49,489 nucleotides of DNA from CBCXVS01 sp965178525 (GTDB lineage: Bacteria; Tectomicrobia; Entotheonellia; Entotheonellales; Entotheonellaceae). The DNA lies in NCBI GenBank assembly GCA_965178525.1, contig CBCXVS010000012.1, forward strand, positions 1 through 49,489, written 5' to 3'. Below the pieces are notes generated by a model. The model worked only from the letters and a program-made list of their open reading frames with translations, had not been told where the DNA came from and made no database searches. Positions 1 through 8,788 of this stretch are shown one piece after another (positions within the stretch are counted from its first letter, which is position 1; every line of letters begins with the position of its first letter). The position numbers were made by a program, and so were the translations under genes.

Positions 1-1551
1 GACGGTGTTCGACTGGGCCATGTTGCCGGTGCCGAAGAGCGCGGTGGCGGCGCCGAAGACGGCGAACATGCACGCCAGCGCCTTGCCGGCGGCGGCATGC
101 AAATCACGGCGGCGGGCTATGGCCAGACTCTCGTATGCCACTTCCTGTATCAGGGGGTGTGTGAAGGCATAGGTCGGCTCTGCAGTGTCAGCCTGAAACA
201 GACACAACCCCTGGTGTTCTAAATCCGGCAAATGGGTTCGACAGTCGGCTGCGTCGTCCCACAGCGCCTCCAGCATCTGCGCTGTAAACGTCGGACCCAG
301 GACTGCAGCCGTCTGGATAAGCTGCCGCGACGGCGCCGGGAGCTGGGCCATGCTCGCGGTCACCACGTCCCATAACGTCTCGGGCAGATGCGCCTCATCT
401 TGCCGTTCCCGCTGCTCTGCAACCACCCGGGTTAAGATTTCTAAAAAGAGCGGATGGCCTTGCGCCTGCGCCTGCATGCTGTGCAACAATGCTTCTGACT
501 CACTGTCGGGCGAGAGGACGGCGCGCAGAAGCGCCTCACTATCTTCCGGCGCAAGCGGCGCGAGCGCCACATGGGTGACCGCGGACTGCGGCAACCATAC
601 AGGCCAGGTCTCGGCATGAAGGCTCAGGATCAGGAGGAGAGACGTATGCGGTATTTCTTGAGCTAACGCGGTCAGCACATCTGCAGAGGAGGGATCAATC
701 CACTGCACATTCTCAATCGCCATCACGATGGGCTGTTGCCGACTGCCCTGCAGGAACAGTTGATGTATGGCCGCCAGCGTCCACGCCTTGCGAACATCTG
801 CGCGCAGTTCCGCGGACGGCTGTGTCCCTTCGGTCAGGCCAAGCAGCGCCAGCAGATACATCGCGCGTGGCAACGCCTCTTCGCCCCCCACCTCTTGGAG
901 CCGCTGGCGTACTTTTGTGGCCATCACGGTAGGCGTGTCGCCCACGGCAATATCGCAGTCTTGCCGGATGATGTCACGCACCGCGCCGTACGGGATGGTG
1001 CGGCTGTCAACGTCACATGTGCTTCGCACCGATGTCAGGGACTGCCGCGGCAGGGCGTGATAAAATTCCGCCAGCAGACGCGACTTACCGATGCCGGGCG
1101 CCCCTTCGAGCACCACAATGCGTCCGTGTCCCTGCTGCGATTCATCGAGCAGGGTGTGGAGGAGCTGCAGTTCACGCTCCCGACCGACGAACGGACTCGG
1201 AGCAGGCGGCGCTGCAGGCGGGAGGTCGTAGGCCGGCGCCGGGGCAACCTGCGCCGGTACGATAAAGCGAAAGCCACGCCCTTGCACCGTCCTGATGATG
1301 GCTTGCGTGCGCCCGTCATCCCCAACGGCCTGCCGCGCTTCTTTGATGCACGAACTCAACCGCCATTCACTGCCCTGTTGGTCGGGCCACAGATATTCGA
1401 ACAGCTCGTTCCGCAGAACCACACGATCGCGCTGCTCGATCAGATACACAAGCGCATCGAACACCTTCGGCCGCAGCCGGACGAGTTCGCCATTGCAATG
1501 AAATTCATAGCGCTGTGTGTCTAGCGTACAATTCTCGAAGGTATAACGCAC
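1..1551 (-). CDS. Winged-helix/STAND-type ATPase transcriptional regulator (5' part; runs off the left edge)
   Basis: The minus frame is open from a GTG at 1551 to the window edge. GAGGA lies 9 nt upstream of the GTG. Residues 1-95 form an OmpR/PhoB-type winged helix: a YTFENCTLD start, an LRPKVFDALVYLIE helix and a GRGFRFIVP wing. A linker follows, then an AAA_16-type ATPase with Walker A GAPGIGKS near residue 150 and a Walker B-like AIENVQWID near 275, where the usual acidic pair reads E-N. The family uses ATP-driven conformational change to control a DNA-binding domain; ligand and targets are unknown. It resembles the product of 46059-49208 but lacks the zinc ribbons. The last 25 or so codons (1-80) match a different family, the AgcS sodium:alanine symporters, so the gene may be chimeric or the contig misjoined. 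Confidence 0.8.
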   Translation of the reverse strand, partial: MRYTFENCTLDTQRYEFHCNGELVRLRPKVFDALVYLIEQRDRVVLRNELFEYLWPDQQGSEWRLSSCIKEARQAVGDDGRTQAIIRTVQGRGFRFIVPAQVAPAPAYDLPPAAPPAPSPFVGRERELQLLHTLLDESQQGHGRIVVLEGAPGIGKSRLLAEFYHALPRQSLTSVRSTCDVDSRTIPYGAVRDIIRQDCDIAVGDTPTVMATKVRQRLQEVGGEEALPRAMYLLALLGLTEGTQPSAELRADVRKAWTLAAIHQLFLQGSRQQPIVMAIENVQWIDPSSADVLTALAQEIPHTSLLLILSLHAETWPVWLPQSAVTHVALAPLAPEDSEALLRAVLSPDSESEALLHSMQAQAQGHPLFLEILTRVVAEQRERQDEAHLPETLWDVVTASMAQLPAPSRQLIQTAAVLGPTFTAQMLEALWDDAADCRTHLPDLEHQGLCLFQADTAEPTYAFTHPLIQEVAYESLAIARRRDLHAAAGKALACMFAVFGAATALFGTGNMAQSNTV

Positions 1552-2012
1552 CGGCAATCGTCCTCGCTGGCCTGAAAAAATGTCAAAAAAATTGCAAAGA
1601 ATCTCCACAAAAGTATCACAAAAACTTCAAGCTCTCCATCACACTCCAAGCTACAATAAGCGTTCTGATATGTCCTAGGCAAGCATAAAAACAAACCTAG
1701 CTAGGCCATACCTATAAGGCAGAGCATAGGTAGCGTTAGGGCAAACGTGCAACCTCCACCTCTCAGTCACGGTCGACGTTTACGCACACTTCCCAGCCCA
1801 CTCGATCTCTATTTTAACCCCGGCTCTTGTCGCGTCATCTTACGACCTTTCCGGCTCAACAGCAAATTGACACCTATACGAGCTGGTATTACTATGCCTT
1901 GCCCACAGCCTGCCCGGCGTAGGCCGTATCGCGCTGTGGGGCGTTCCGCTAGGGTATCAAGCGTGACGATACCCTGGGGATTGGACTCTCCTTAGGGAAG
2001 GAATCGCGTGGC
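1552..2012. other. Intergenic region between divergent regulator genes
   Basis: This 461-bp spacer separates the minus-strand regulator from the plus-strand ATPase gene, so it should hold both promoters. The part near 1570-1720 is A/T-rich. An inverted repeat sits at 1951-1975. Short open frames inside show no recognisable protein. No clear -35/-10 pair was found. Confidence 0.5.
1951..1975. repeat. Inverted repeat upstream of the ATPase gene
   Basis: AGGGTATC (1951-1958) and GATACCCT (1968-1975) are perfect 8-bp arms around a 9-nt loop, ending 37 bp before the ATG at 2013. It could be an operator or a leader hairpin. There is no T-run, so an intrinsic terminator is unlikely. Confidence 0.45.
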
Positions 2013-3599
2013 ATGGAAGAGGTATTCGGGGTCGCTCGCCATACGCATCAGGACCAGGGGTCACACCCTGTCGCGCCCTTTATTGGCCGCCGACAGGAAC
2101 TCGGCCAAATCAAGCAGTGCTTGCAGGACGTCTTGCGTGGTCAGCCGCGTGTGGTGCTCGTGCAGGGCGAAGCCGGTATTGGCAAGACACGGTTTCTTAA
2201 AGAAGTCCAGGAAGCTGCGACCTACCAGGGAGTGCAAATCTGTGCCAGCCGATGCCATGAAGACTTGATTCTGCCCTATTTTCCGTTTGTCGACACCTTG
2301 CTTTCACAGTTCGAACAAAGTCTGGGCCATGCCGTCTCCCCGCTCAATGCCGACGTGGCCGTTATCCGCCGGTTACGCCACCGTGGCAGTGGGACCTCCT
2401 TTCCGGCTGCGCCTCACGCTCCGGAACGGGGGGAGCAGGAGAAGCTGCGCTTCTTCCTTGCTGTCTCACGTGCCACCATGACCTTGGCCCAGCAGCAGCC
2501 CATGCTGTTCGTCGTGGATGATCTGCATTGGGCCGATCAGCCGTCCTTAGACTTGTTTGCGTACCTCGTGTTTCGCATGGCTGACACGGCCACACAGGCC
2601 GCCCTCCCGCTTTGTATCATGGGCACCCATAGGCCGGTGGAATCCGAGACCCGTCTGGCCCGCTTTATCGCCCGGTTCCAGCGTGAGAGTTTGTACCAAT
2701 CCCTGGAGCTCTTCGGTCTCAACGAATCGGATATGCGTGAGTTGTTGCACAGCCTCGGTGTGATGCGGCCTTCCTACCAATTTTTCGGCACGCTCAACAA
2801 CGCGACGCATGGGAATCCTCTGTTTACCCAGGAGATCGTTCATCACCTGGTGCACAAAGGGGCACTGCAAGAGCAGGGTGGCTATTTGGTTGCAGACACC
2901 GCTTCGATGGCGACGTTGCAGCTTCCTGAGCGCGTCACAGACGCGATTGCGATCCGCCTGCAGTCCCTCAGCGAGGACCGCAGGCAAATTCTCACCCTGG
3001 CTGCTTTTTTGGGTGAGCGCTTCTCGTTGCACCTGCTGCAGACCGTGAGTGAAATGCCGGAAGACACGTTGCTCGATGTCTTGGAAGAGGGGATACGACA
3101 GCACGTCCTGCTGAACGAGGACCAGAGTTTCCAGTTCGCTCATCCCTTGACGCGCCATGCGTTCTACAATGCCCCGAGTACCATGCGGCGCCAACGTATT
3201 CACTTGCGGATCGCCCAAGCTCTCGAACACCTCTATGGCAACAGCCTAGAGGCCCATATGCTGGAGGTGGCCTATCACCTGATCGGAGCCGGCCCCATGG
3301 CGGACGCGAAGACCGTCATGATGTATGCCCGCCAGGCCGGCGATCAGGCCTTTGCGATGTTTGCCTGGAGCGATGCGGCCCAGTACTACGAAGCCGCCTT
3401 GGCAGCGGCAGAACTCACCGGCAACGTGTCTCCACACCATCTCGCCACCCTCCACTACCAGGCCGGACAGGCTTACCAGCGTGCGACGGACGCCGGTCCC
3501 TGTTTACATCACTATGATAAAGCCATCGAGGCGTACCGACGGGTCGAGGACGTGCGAGGACAAGCGCAAGCTCTCATCGAGAAGACCCGTCTTTATTAG
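2013..3599 (+). pseudogene. AAA_16/STAND ATPase, 3' end cut by an IS element
   Basis: The ATG at 2013 is preceded by AGGGAAGGA. The product begins PFIGRRQELGQI, with Walker A GEAGIGKT near residue 55 and Walker B LFVVDDLHWAD near 165. Winged-helix-like and helical repeats follow, and TPR-like sequence begins near 460. The frame closes at residue 528 with TAG, whose G is the first base of the IS right beside it. Family members normally continue through a long TPR region and often end in a LuxR-type or cyclase domain, so the C-terminal part is missing. No downstream remainder was found after the IS, so a deletion probably accompanied or followed the insertion. This is the second of three related ATPases in the window. 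Confidence 0.75.
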
Positions 3600-3668
3600 G
3601 GTTGTTCCCCAATAGTTAATGAGGTAGGCTATCCTCCCCCAAACGATGGAGGGAGCCCAGCCAGGTCA

Positions 3669-4196
3669 TTGGTTATCCGAGATGATCGGCAGATGAAAGC
3701 CTTAACCGGTGTGTCTCAGACGCAATTTGACTTCTTGCTGCCCGCCTTCAGCCACGTCTATCAACAGGCTCAGCAAAAACGCTATGAGGAGGGTGTCCAA
3801 GCTGGCAAACGCAGCCGAAAGCCGGGTGCAGGTATCAAAGGCAAATTACCCACTCTGTCAGACAAACTCCTGTTCGTTCTATATTATTACAAGACGTATC
3901 CGACGTTTGATGTTCTTGGTGCACAATTTGGTATGGTACGTTCGAAAGCGAATGAAAATCTCCATAAGCTCTCTCCCATCCTGTATGACACGTTAGTGCA
4001 GTTAGACCTCATGCCTTATCGAGAGTTGAAGACCCCAGAGTCGTTGAGGGAGGCGTTGTCAGGTGTGGATCAACTGATTATTGATGCGACTGAAAGAAGC
4101 TATCGCCGGTCACAAGATGAGACGACCCAACGTGAACACTATAGTGGTAAAAAAAAGCCATACGCTGAAAAATACAGTGATGTCGATGCCGGATAA
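3669..4196 (+). CDS. IS transposase, first frame (HTH plus start of DDE domain)
   Basis: This frame carries the N-terminal helix-turn-helix region (KALTGVSQTQFDFLLPAF) and the start of the DDE domain, with the first catalytic Asp in LIIDATER. The family then expects HYSGKKK followed directly by HTLKNT. Here HYSGKKK is in this frame and HTLKNT is in the next one, and the switch falls at a run of eight A (4149-4156). That is where IS427-type elements use programmed frameshifting. The required shift here is +1 (or -2). A TTG at 3669 and an ATG at 3693 are both possible starts. Confidence 0.8.
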   Translation: MVIRDDRQMKALTGVSQTQFDFLLPAFSHVYQQAQQKRYEEGVQAGKRSRKPGAGIKGKLPTLSDKLLFVLYYYKTYPTFDVLGAQFGMVRSKANENLHKLSPILYDTLVQLDLMPYRELKTPESLREALSGVDQLIIDATERSYRRSQDETTQREHYSGKKKPYAEKYSDVDAG

Positions 4197-4593
4197 ATGG
4201 ATCGTCTTTCTGGGCCGTACGTTTAGTGGTCACAACCATGATTACAGCATGTTAAAACAAGAGTTCCCACCGGACTTAGACCGGTTTAGTGACGTAGAAG
4301 TTTGGGTGCACCTGGGTTATCAGGGGATTCAGTCGGACTACAAAGGCGAAATGCTTGAGATTCCACACAAGAAACCCCGGAAGAGCAAGACGAATCCGAC
4401 TCCAGAATTGACGGCGGAGCAGCAGGCGGCGAATTATGCCGTGAGTCAAGTTCGCATCTTGATCGAACATGCCATCGGCGGTATGAAGCGTTTCAACATT
4501 TTGGTGCAGCGTTTCCGCAACCGCAAAGATCACTTTGAGGATGATTCGGTGGGCATCTGGGCTGGGCTAGGGAACCTGATCTTATGCTATTGA
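4081..4593 (+). CDS. IS transposase, second frame (rest of DDE domain)
   Basis: This frame overlaps the first by 116 bp and carries the remaining DDE core: the GRTFSGHNHDYSML segment, a VWVHLGYQGI segment, and the helix IEHAIGGMKRFNIL with the catalytic Glu. In related transposases the middle segment reads D(L/T)GYQG and its Asp is the second catalytic residue. Here that position is His (CAC, one base from GAC). A full transposase needs ribosomal frameshifting at the poly-A run, and even then this substitution should abolish chemistry. Confidence 0.75.
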   Translation: MMRLKEAIAGHKMRRPNVNTIVVKKSHTLKNTVMSMPDKWIVFLGRTFSGHNHDYSMLKQEFPPDLDRFSDVEVWVHLGYQGIQSDYKGEMLEIPHKKPRKSKTNPTPELTAEQQAANYAVSQVRILIEHAIGGMKRFNILVQRFRNRKDHFEDDSVGIWAGLGNLILCY

Positions 4594-4604
4594 GGAACAA
4601 CTCT

Positions 4605-4780
4605 ATTATATGCGTGCGGCGGTTTCGAAGCTGTTCAAAGATCAACGCCTCACGCGTCTTCTCGGCAAACCGAGCACCGGACTGAGTATTGGCAAATAAA
4701 TGATACAGACTATAGTCCAATACCACCGTCAAGATATAAAACACGATCTCACTGTAACGGGTTGAACTCAGCTTTTTCAC
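4605..4780 (-). pseudogene. Orphan coding fragment next to the IS, possibly transposase-derived
   Basis: From a GTG at 4780 the minus strand encodes about 58 residues with protein-like composition (KLSSTRYSEIVFYILTVV, then FANTQSGARFAEKTREAL) before running into the IS end. The remainder of the gene is not on the other side of the IS, which holds the ATPase gene. It resembles ends of IS-encoded proteins, but I cannot name the family. It abuts, tail to tail, another transposase fragment that starts at 4782. Confidence 0.35.
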
Positions 4781-4781
4781 C

Positions 4782-5012
4782 TTGGAAATCGGGCGTACCT
4801 ACGACGGCATGATGATTGCGATTCCTGCGCCGCATTGGACGTTCTTTCGAGAGCTTTCGGACCGAGGGTTCGCCGCTGCGTTGCGTGAGTTGGCGTCATC
4901 GGTGAAGCTGTCGAGATATCAGAAACATCCTCGCGGTCCCAAGAAGAAGTCGCCTAAACGAACCGCGTATCAGAACGGACAGCACGTCTCGACCGCCAAG
5001 GTGCTTGCGCAA
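4782..5012 (+). pseudogene. C-terminal fragment of an IS4-like transposase
   Basis: The plus frame reads TYDGMMIAIPAPHWTFF, then LASSVKLSRYQKHPRGPKKK and KRTAYQNGQHVSTAKVLAQ. That is the characteristic tail of a family of IS4-like transposases (PRGPKK, then KRT-Y-N-HVSTAK). Nothing of the catalytic domain remains upstream, where the opposing fragment begins. The frame beyond about 5012 no longer looks like protein. It is debris from an earlier insertion. Confidence 0.6.
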
Positions 5013-5391
5013 AGTCGCTCGCCCTGCAACCGTCTGGCCAAACCACCCGCATCATCTGGGCGCTCAGGGTCACACCCGATCCCACTCCAACACCGCCCAT
5101 ACCACCCCGGCCACGTGCCGCCACTCTGAGAGAGCCCAAGCCCCACAAGCCGACAGGGCCAGGTCGCGGTTCTGCCAGAGCCCGCTGGCCGTGCCCATCC
5201 CTGGCGCCAAACCCCTCTGACGACGACTCCCCCACTCCGGCTACACCCCATCGCCATCCCCCACGACAAGCCCCTGGCCATCCCCAAGCCCTTCGACAAA
5301 CCCGGCTTGGCACCGAGGCGGATGCATCCCATAGGGCGTCACCGGATCGGTCGCCATCGTCCAATGCCGCGGCTAGGGGGTAGGGCCATCC
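5013..5391. other. C-rich stretch without a recognisable gene
   Basis: The 380 bp between the transposase fragment and the second IS is strongly C-rich on the plus strand. Open frames exist on both strands, but none has recognisable protein motifs; they reflect base composition. I see no promoter, repeat or RNA here. Confidence 0.5.
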
Positions 5392-6793
5392 CTTTCAGGG
5401 GTAGGTTTTTGACCAAGCGGATTTGACTCCCCTCCTTGTGGCATACTGCGGGATATCCCAACACCCGCAACCCCAAGGAGGGAAGCCATGTTTTGCCAGA
5501 CGACTTTCGACCCTTGGCATGCGACCATCATGACCCATTTGCCCCATCTGAGCAAGACCCAGGCCACTGGCTTAGCCCTGTGGAGCCTGGGCATGGTGTT
5601 GGCGCGATCGTGTGCCCTCACCGCCGTCAGCGCCTTTTTGGCTGAGGGCTTGCAGCAGAAAGACAATACGGTGCGGCAACGCCTGCGCGAGGGTGTTACG
5701 AGGCGCCGGCCAAACGGGGCCGCAAACGCCAGGAGGTGCGCGTCGACACCTGTTTTGCCCCCTTGCTGGCGTGGGTGCTGAGTTGGTGGGCGGGCACGCA
5801 ACTGGCTATCGCCCTGGATGCCACGACCTTCGCGAGCCCGTTTGTGGTGTTGGCCATCAGCGTGGTCTATCGCGGCTGTGCCATTGCCGTGGCCTGGGTG
5901 ATCCTGGAGGCCGGCAAGAAACCGGCGTGGCGCCGCGAGTGGCGGCGCATGCGGCGGCAGTTACGGCCCGCCGTACCCCGTGGCAGGACGGTGATCGTGC
6001 TGAGAGATCGGGGCTTGTATGCGCGCTGGTTGTTTCGGCGTATTGTGCGCTTGGGGTGGCATCCCTTTTTATGGATCAACAACGGCGGCACGTTTCGGCC
6101 CGAAGGTTCGCCGCTTTATCGGCCGCTGACGAGCTTGGTACCCGAGGTGGGCACGTCGTGGAGCGGTCGCGGCACGGCCTTTAAAGGACGAGGGCGTCAG
6201 CTAGACTGCATGCTGTTGGCGCGCTGGGATGCGGGGCACAAAGCCCCGTGGTTGATCCTGACCGATTTGCCCCCCGAGGCCGGTGATGCCTGTTGGTATG
6301 GGCTGCGAGCTTGGATCGAACGGGGCTTTAAGGTCACCAAACGCGAAGGCTGGCAGTGGCCGCGGACGCGCATGAGTGATCCAGGACGTGCGGCCCGGCG
6401 GTGGCTGGCGGTGGCCGTGGCAACGTTATGGCTATTGAGCGTGGGGGGTGACGCGGATGAGAGGGTCCCAGAGAGCACGCTTGACGATGTCACGGCGCTG
6501 TGTCCGCCGGGGTGCCGGCGTCGGCGGAAGACGCGCCTACGGCTGGTGAGTGTATTTCGCCGGGGTTGGATCAAGCTGATTGTCGCCTTGATCGGCCAGG
6601 AGCCGCTACCCCAGGGCCGTTTTGTGCCAGAGCCATGGCCGAGGGCGCCTGTGGCCGACGAGGCCGATGCCATCGAGGCGGCCGAGGCATGCCTAAGGCC
6701 ACTTGAGAGGCCGTGAGGCGGACCGTTGGGGGCTCAGGAGACGTACAGAAGGGTCAATGGAATCTACACTGGTGAAAAACCTACCCCTGAAAG
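5392..6793 (+). mobile_element. Insertion sequence with 24-bp terminal inverted repeats
   Basis: CTTTCAGGGGTAGGTTTTTG begins the left end (5392), and the right end (6793 inward) repeats the same 24-bp sequence with a single G/C difference. The element is 1402 bp and encodes one DDE transposase with a frameshift. No convincing target-site duplication is visible: the flanks are GCCATCC on the left and CGCCAGC on the right. An SDR gene tail lies just downstream, so the insertion or a later deletion removed the start of that gene. The IS family was not assigned; the transposase is IS4-like in general plan. Confidence 0.85.
5488..6716 (+). pseudogene. IS transposase, DDE type, frameshifted
   Basis: ATG at 5488 follows AAGGAGG at optimal spacing. 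The first frame reads to about codon 68 (RQRLREG). The protein then continues in the -1 frame as CYEAPAKRGRKRQEVRVDTC and on to 6716, so one base seems to be missing near 5691-5696. The downstream part holds the expected acidic residues: Asp in AIALDATTF, Asp in IVLRDRGLY and Glu in RAWIERGFKVTKREGWQW. There is no obvious slippery run at the break, so I favour a disabling deletion or a sequence error over programmed frameshifting. Confidence 0.7.
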
Positions 6794-6903
6794 CGCCAGC
6801 TACCCTCACGCCATCGATTGAATCCCCATAGACACGTGCCAGCTCATCGAGCGACGCGGCTACGTCCAATGCGTCTTATCCATCATGCGACGGACTCCGT
6901 GAA

Positions 6904-7131
6904 ATGACAGAGGGGATGGGTATGCCCGCACGACGGATAAGACCCTCTTCATTTGCGCGTGCCCATGGCACCAATCCGGACATCGAAACCCGTATGTCAA
7001 CAAACAACCCCTCCGGCCGTATCGGTGAGCCGGAGGATATCGCCGAAGCCGTCATCTGGTTCTCTTCGGATGCTGTCTCCTTTATAGTAGGGCATACGCT
7101 AGCTGTGGACGGTGGTATCCTCGCCCAGTGA
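6904..7131 (+). pseudogene. C-terminal remnant of a short-chain dehydrogenase/reductase
   Basis: The last 55 or so codons encode an SDR tail: GRIGEPEDIAEAVIWFSSDA, then GHTLAVDGGILAQ and stop. This is the region that follows the catalytic YxxxK motif in classical SDRs and closes the substrate pocket. The Rossmann glycine motif and the catalytic residues are absent, and the second IS lies just upstream. The codons before about 6955 do not resemble SDRs. It is a 5'-truncated relic, unlikely to be functional. Confidence 0.7.
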
Positions 7132-7186
7132 GCTACACGCCATCATCGCCTTACAGCTCGCATGGTCATCTTGTTGGCCTTGCAGA

Positions 7187-7212
7187 CAATCTCTGGTATC
7201 TTGCAGAGATTG
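7187..7212. repeat. Inverted repeat before the NIPSNAP gene
   Basis: CAATCTCT (7187-7194) pairs perfectly with AGAGATTG (7205-7212) across a 10-nt loop, 58 bp before the NIPSNAP start. No T-run follows. It may be an operator or mRNA hairpin. Confidence 0.35.
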
Positions 7213-7270
7213 GGGCGGGACATGATGATGCAACGTTGTCCCATCATAGGCACAGATAGGAGGATGAGAG

Positions 7271-7588
7271 ATGGTCTACGATTTTCGTATGTATACGCTG
7301 AAACCCGGAGGGATACCGGAGTATATGGCAGCGGTGAGAGAGGTCGGCAAGCCGGTACGCGATAAATATGGGGTCAGGCTTGCCGGGTGGTATTATAGCG
7401 AGATCGGCGATCTGAATCAGGTGGTCCATATCTGGGCCTATAACGATTATGAACATATGGATGAAATGAAAGCCAAGGTGGCAGCGGATCCCGACTGGAG
7501 GGAGAAGTATATCCCGCGTGTGCGTCCGCTCATTGTCGCGCAGAAGACCTACGTGATGTTGTCGCCGAATTTTGCGCCGCAGCCTTAG
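7271..7588 (+). CDS. NIPSNAP family protein
   Basis: ATG at 7271 is preceded by AGGAGG. The 105-residue product has the NIPSNAP ferredoxin-like alpha/beta-barrel pattern: it opens MVYDFRMYTLKPGGIPEYM, continues with AGWYYSEIGDLNQVVHIWAY and has a DPDWREKY helix. NIPSNAP proteins form dimeric alpha/beta-barrels. In bacteria they are mostly uncharacterised and often sit beside degradation or acyl-CoA genes. The gene looks intact and stands alone between an SDR relic and a DUF169 remnant, so context does not suggest a substrate. Confidence 0.85.
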   Translation: MVYDFRMYTLKPGGIPEYMAAVREVGKPVRDKYGVRLAGWYYSEIGDLNQVVHIWAYNDYEHMDEMKAKVAADPDWREKYIPRVRPLIVAQKTYVMLSPNFAPQP

Positions 7589-7652
7589 CGCGTTGCTCCC
7601 ACCCTTTTCTATACATGAAAAGGGTGGACGCGCATCGAAGAGGAGACCGCGC

Positions 7653-8163
7653 ATGGCGTCAGGTGAATTTGTGGACCTGTTGAGCCGAAATCGTACGACT
7701 GGCCATGGATGTGGCGCCCTATGGCCAGTACCAGGCGATGGCGGCGTCGCCGTTGGCGTCCGGGCGGCTCAATCCGCCGGAGATCTGCCTCAGCTATGCA
7801 ACACCGGCACAGATGGTTTTGTTCATCAATAGCTTGCAGTGGAGCGGATATCACAAATTGCAATGGGGATGCGTGGGTGAGTCGGCCTATGCTGATTCCT
7901 GGGGCCGCGCTTTGGCCACGGGCGAACCGAGTCTGTCGATTCCGTGTTATGCAGATCAGCGCTACGGTGGTGTCATGGAAGATGAGTTGCTCATGGCGTT
8001 GCTGCCGCGCTATCTGCCCAAAATCATCGAGAGATTGGCACATTTATCCGCCAATGGACTGCGCTATCCGATTCTGCAATACGACATCCAGAGCGATGCT
8101 CAGGACGCAAAGGGACACGAAAATGAGCTCGAAGACCCAAGTCTCTCATGCCCCTGCTGCTAG
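7653..8163 (+). pseudogene. DUF169 family protein, N-terminally truncated and probably frameshifted
   Basis: From 7687 the frame reads EIVRLAMDVAPYGQYQAM, then PAQMVLFINSLQW, GRALATGEPSLSIPC and NGLRYPI. This is the C-terminal half of the DUF169 family, proteins of unknown function usually near 240-270 residues. A TGA at 7681 closes that frame upstream. A good ribosome site (AGGAG) with ATG at 7653 starts a different frame, MASGEFVDLLSR, that reaches the same point. Joining the two requires an indel near 7680-7690, and even then about 100 N-terminal residues are missing. An ATG at 7705 could still express the last 152 residues. Confidence 0.6.
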
Positions 8164-8179
8164 CCTTGTCTGCGGCGGG

Positions 8180-8581
8180 TCACTTCGTGTCTCGTTCCAA
8201 TTTCAGTGAGACCGAATTCATGCAGTACCGCTGCCCCGTTGGCGCCGGCCCGTCGTTGAAAACGTGCCCGAGATGAGCATCACACTGGCTGCATAGAACC
8301 TCGGTGCGGCGCATGAAAAAGCTATTGTCTTGTTCGTACTCGACGCACGCTTCGTTCATAGGAGCCCAGAAGCTCGGCCAGCCGGTTCCGGAATCGAACT
8401 TGGTGTCGGAGCTGAACAGGGGATTACCACAACACACGCAGCTGTACGTCCCAGCGTCTTTGCAATCGTGATACTCGCCGCTGAAGGCGTATTCGGTCCC
8501 CTTTTTGCGGCACACCTTGAATTGCTCCGGTGTGAGCTGCGCTTTCCACTCTTTCTCGGTCTTCTGAATTTTCTCCGGCAT
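8180..8581 (-). CDS. msrB: Peptide-methionine (R)-S-oxide reductase
   Basis: MsrB reduces the R epimer of methionine sulfoxide in oxidised proteins. The 133-residue product is full length. It has the four zinc cysteines as CVCC (after TYS) and CSQC (before DAHLGH), the GTGWPSFW substrate-binding stretch, and the catalytic Cys in GQRYCMNS near position 120. ATG at 8581 follows GGGGAGA with good spacing; the frame stays open further upstream, but that extension lacks MsrB similarity. It lies divergently from the zinc dehydrogenase gene at 8789 and convergently with the DUF169 remnant. No signal peptide is seen, so it should act in the cytoplasm. Confidence 0.93.
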   Translation of the reverse strand: MPEKIQKTEKEWKAQLTPEQFKVCRKKGTEYAFSGEYHDCKDAGTYSCVCCGNPLFSSDTKFDSGTGWPSFWAPMNEACVEYEQDNSFFMRRTEVLCSQCDAHLGHVFNDGPAPTGQRYCMNSVSLKLERDTK

Positions 8582-8788
8582 TCTCTTCGTCTCCCCGTGA
8601 AGGCCATGGTGATCTGGCAACCGATAGTATTGTATACCGCATATTCGCCGGAAATGGAAGACGAAGGCGTCTTGATGCATACACGGCCGCTCAGCCGCGG
8701 GTCTGCCGGCATGTCCTGGCTTGATTAGAACACGCGTCAAGAGTATGATCGACGCACGACAGCCAATACCGGTACACGAGGAGAAGGC

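Larger units (their letters stand above)
3599..4603 (+). mobile_element. IS5-family-like insertion sequence (IS427-type layout)
   Basis: The element is 1005 bp. Its ends are imperfect 17-bp inverted repeats: GGGTTGTTCCCCAATAG at the left (3599-3615) and, read inward, GAGTTGTTCCTCAATAG at the right (4603-4587), with two mismatches. Both ends are flanked by TA (3597-3598 and 4604-4605), the dinucleotide target duplication common in this family. Inside are two overlapping frames that together make a DDE_Tnp_4-type transposase. A likely catalytic-residue change (see the second frame) suggests the copy cannot move by itself. Confidence 0.85.

Noticed and set aside
736..1524. Long plus-strand open frame of 262 codons
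   Set aside because: It lies antisense to the winged-helix/ATPase regulator, whose minus frame has clear motifs and a ribosome site. The plus frame has no recognisable domain.
2547..3230. 227-codon minus-strand open frame
   Set aside because: It is antisense to the AAA_16 ATPase, which has intact Walker motifs.
5013..5391. Arg/Gly/Trp-rich frames in the C-rich stretch
   Set aside because: Frames on both strands reflect base composition, with no recognisable motif or ribosome site.
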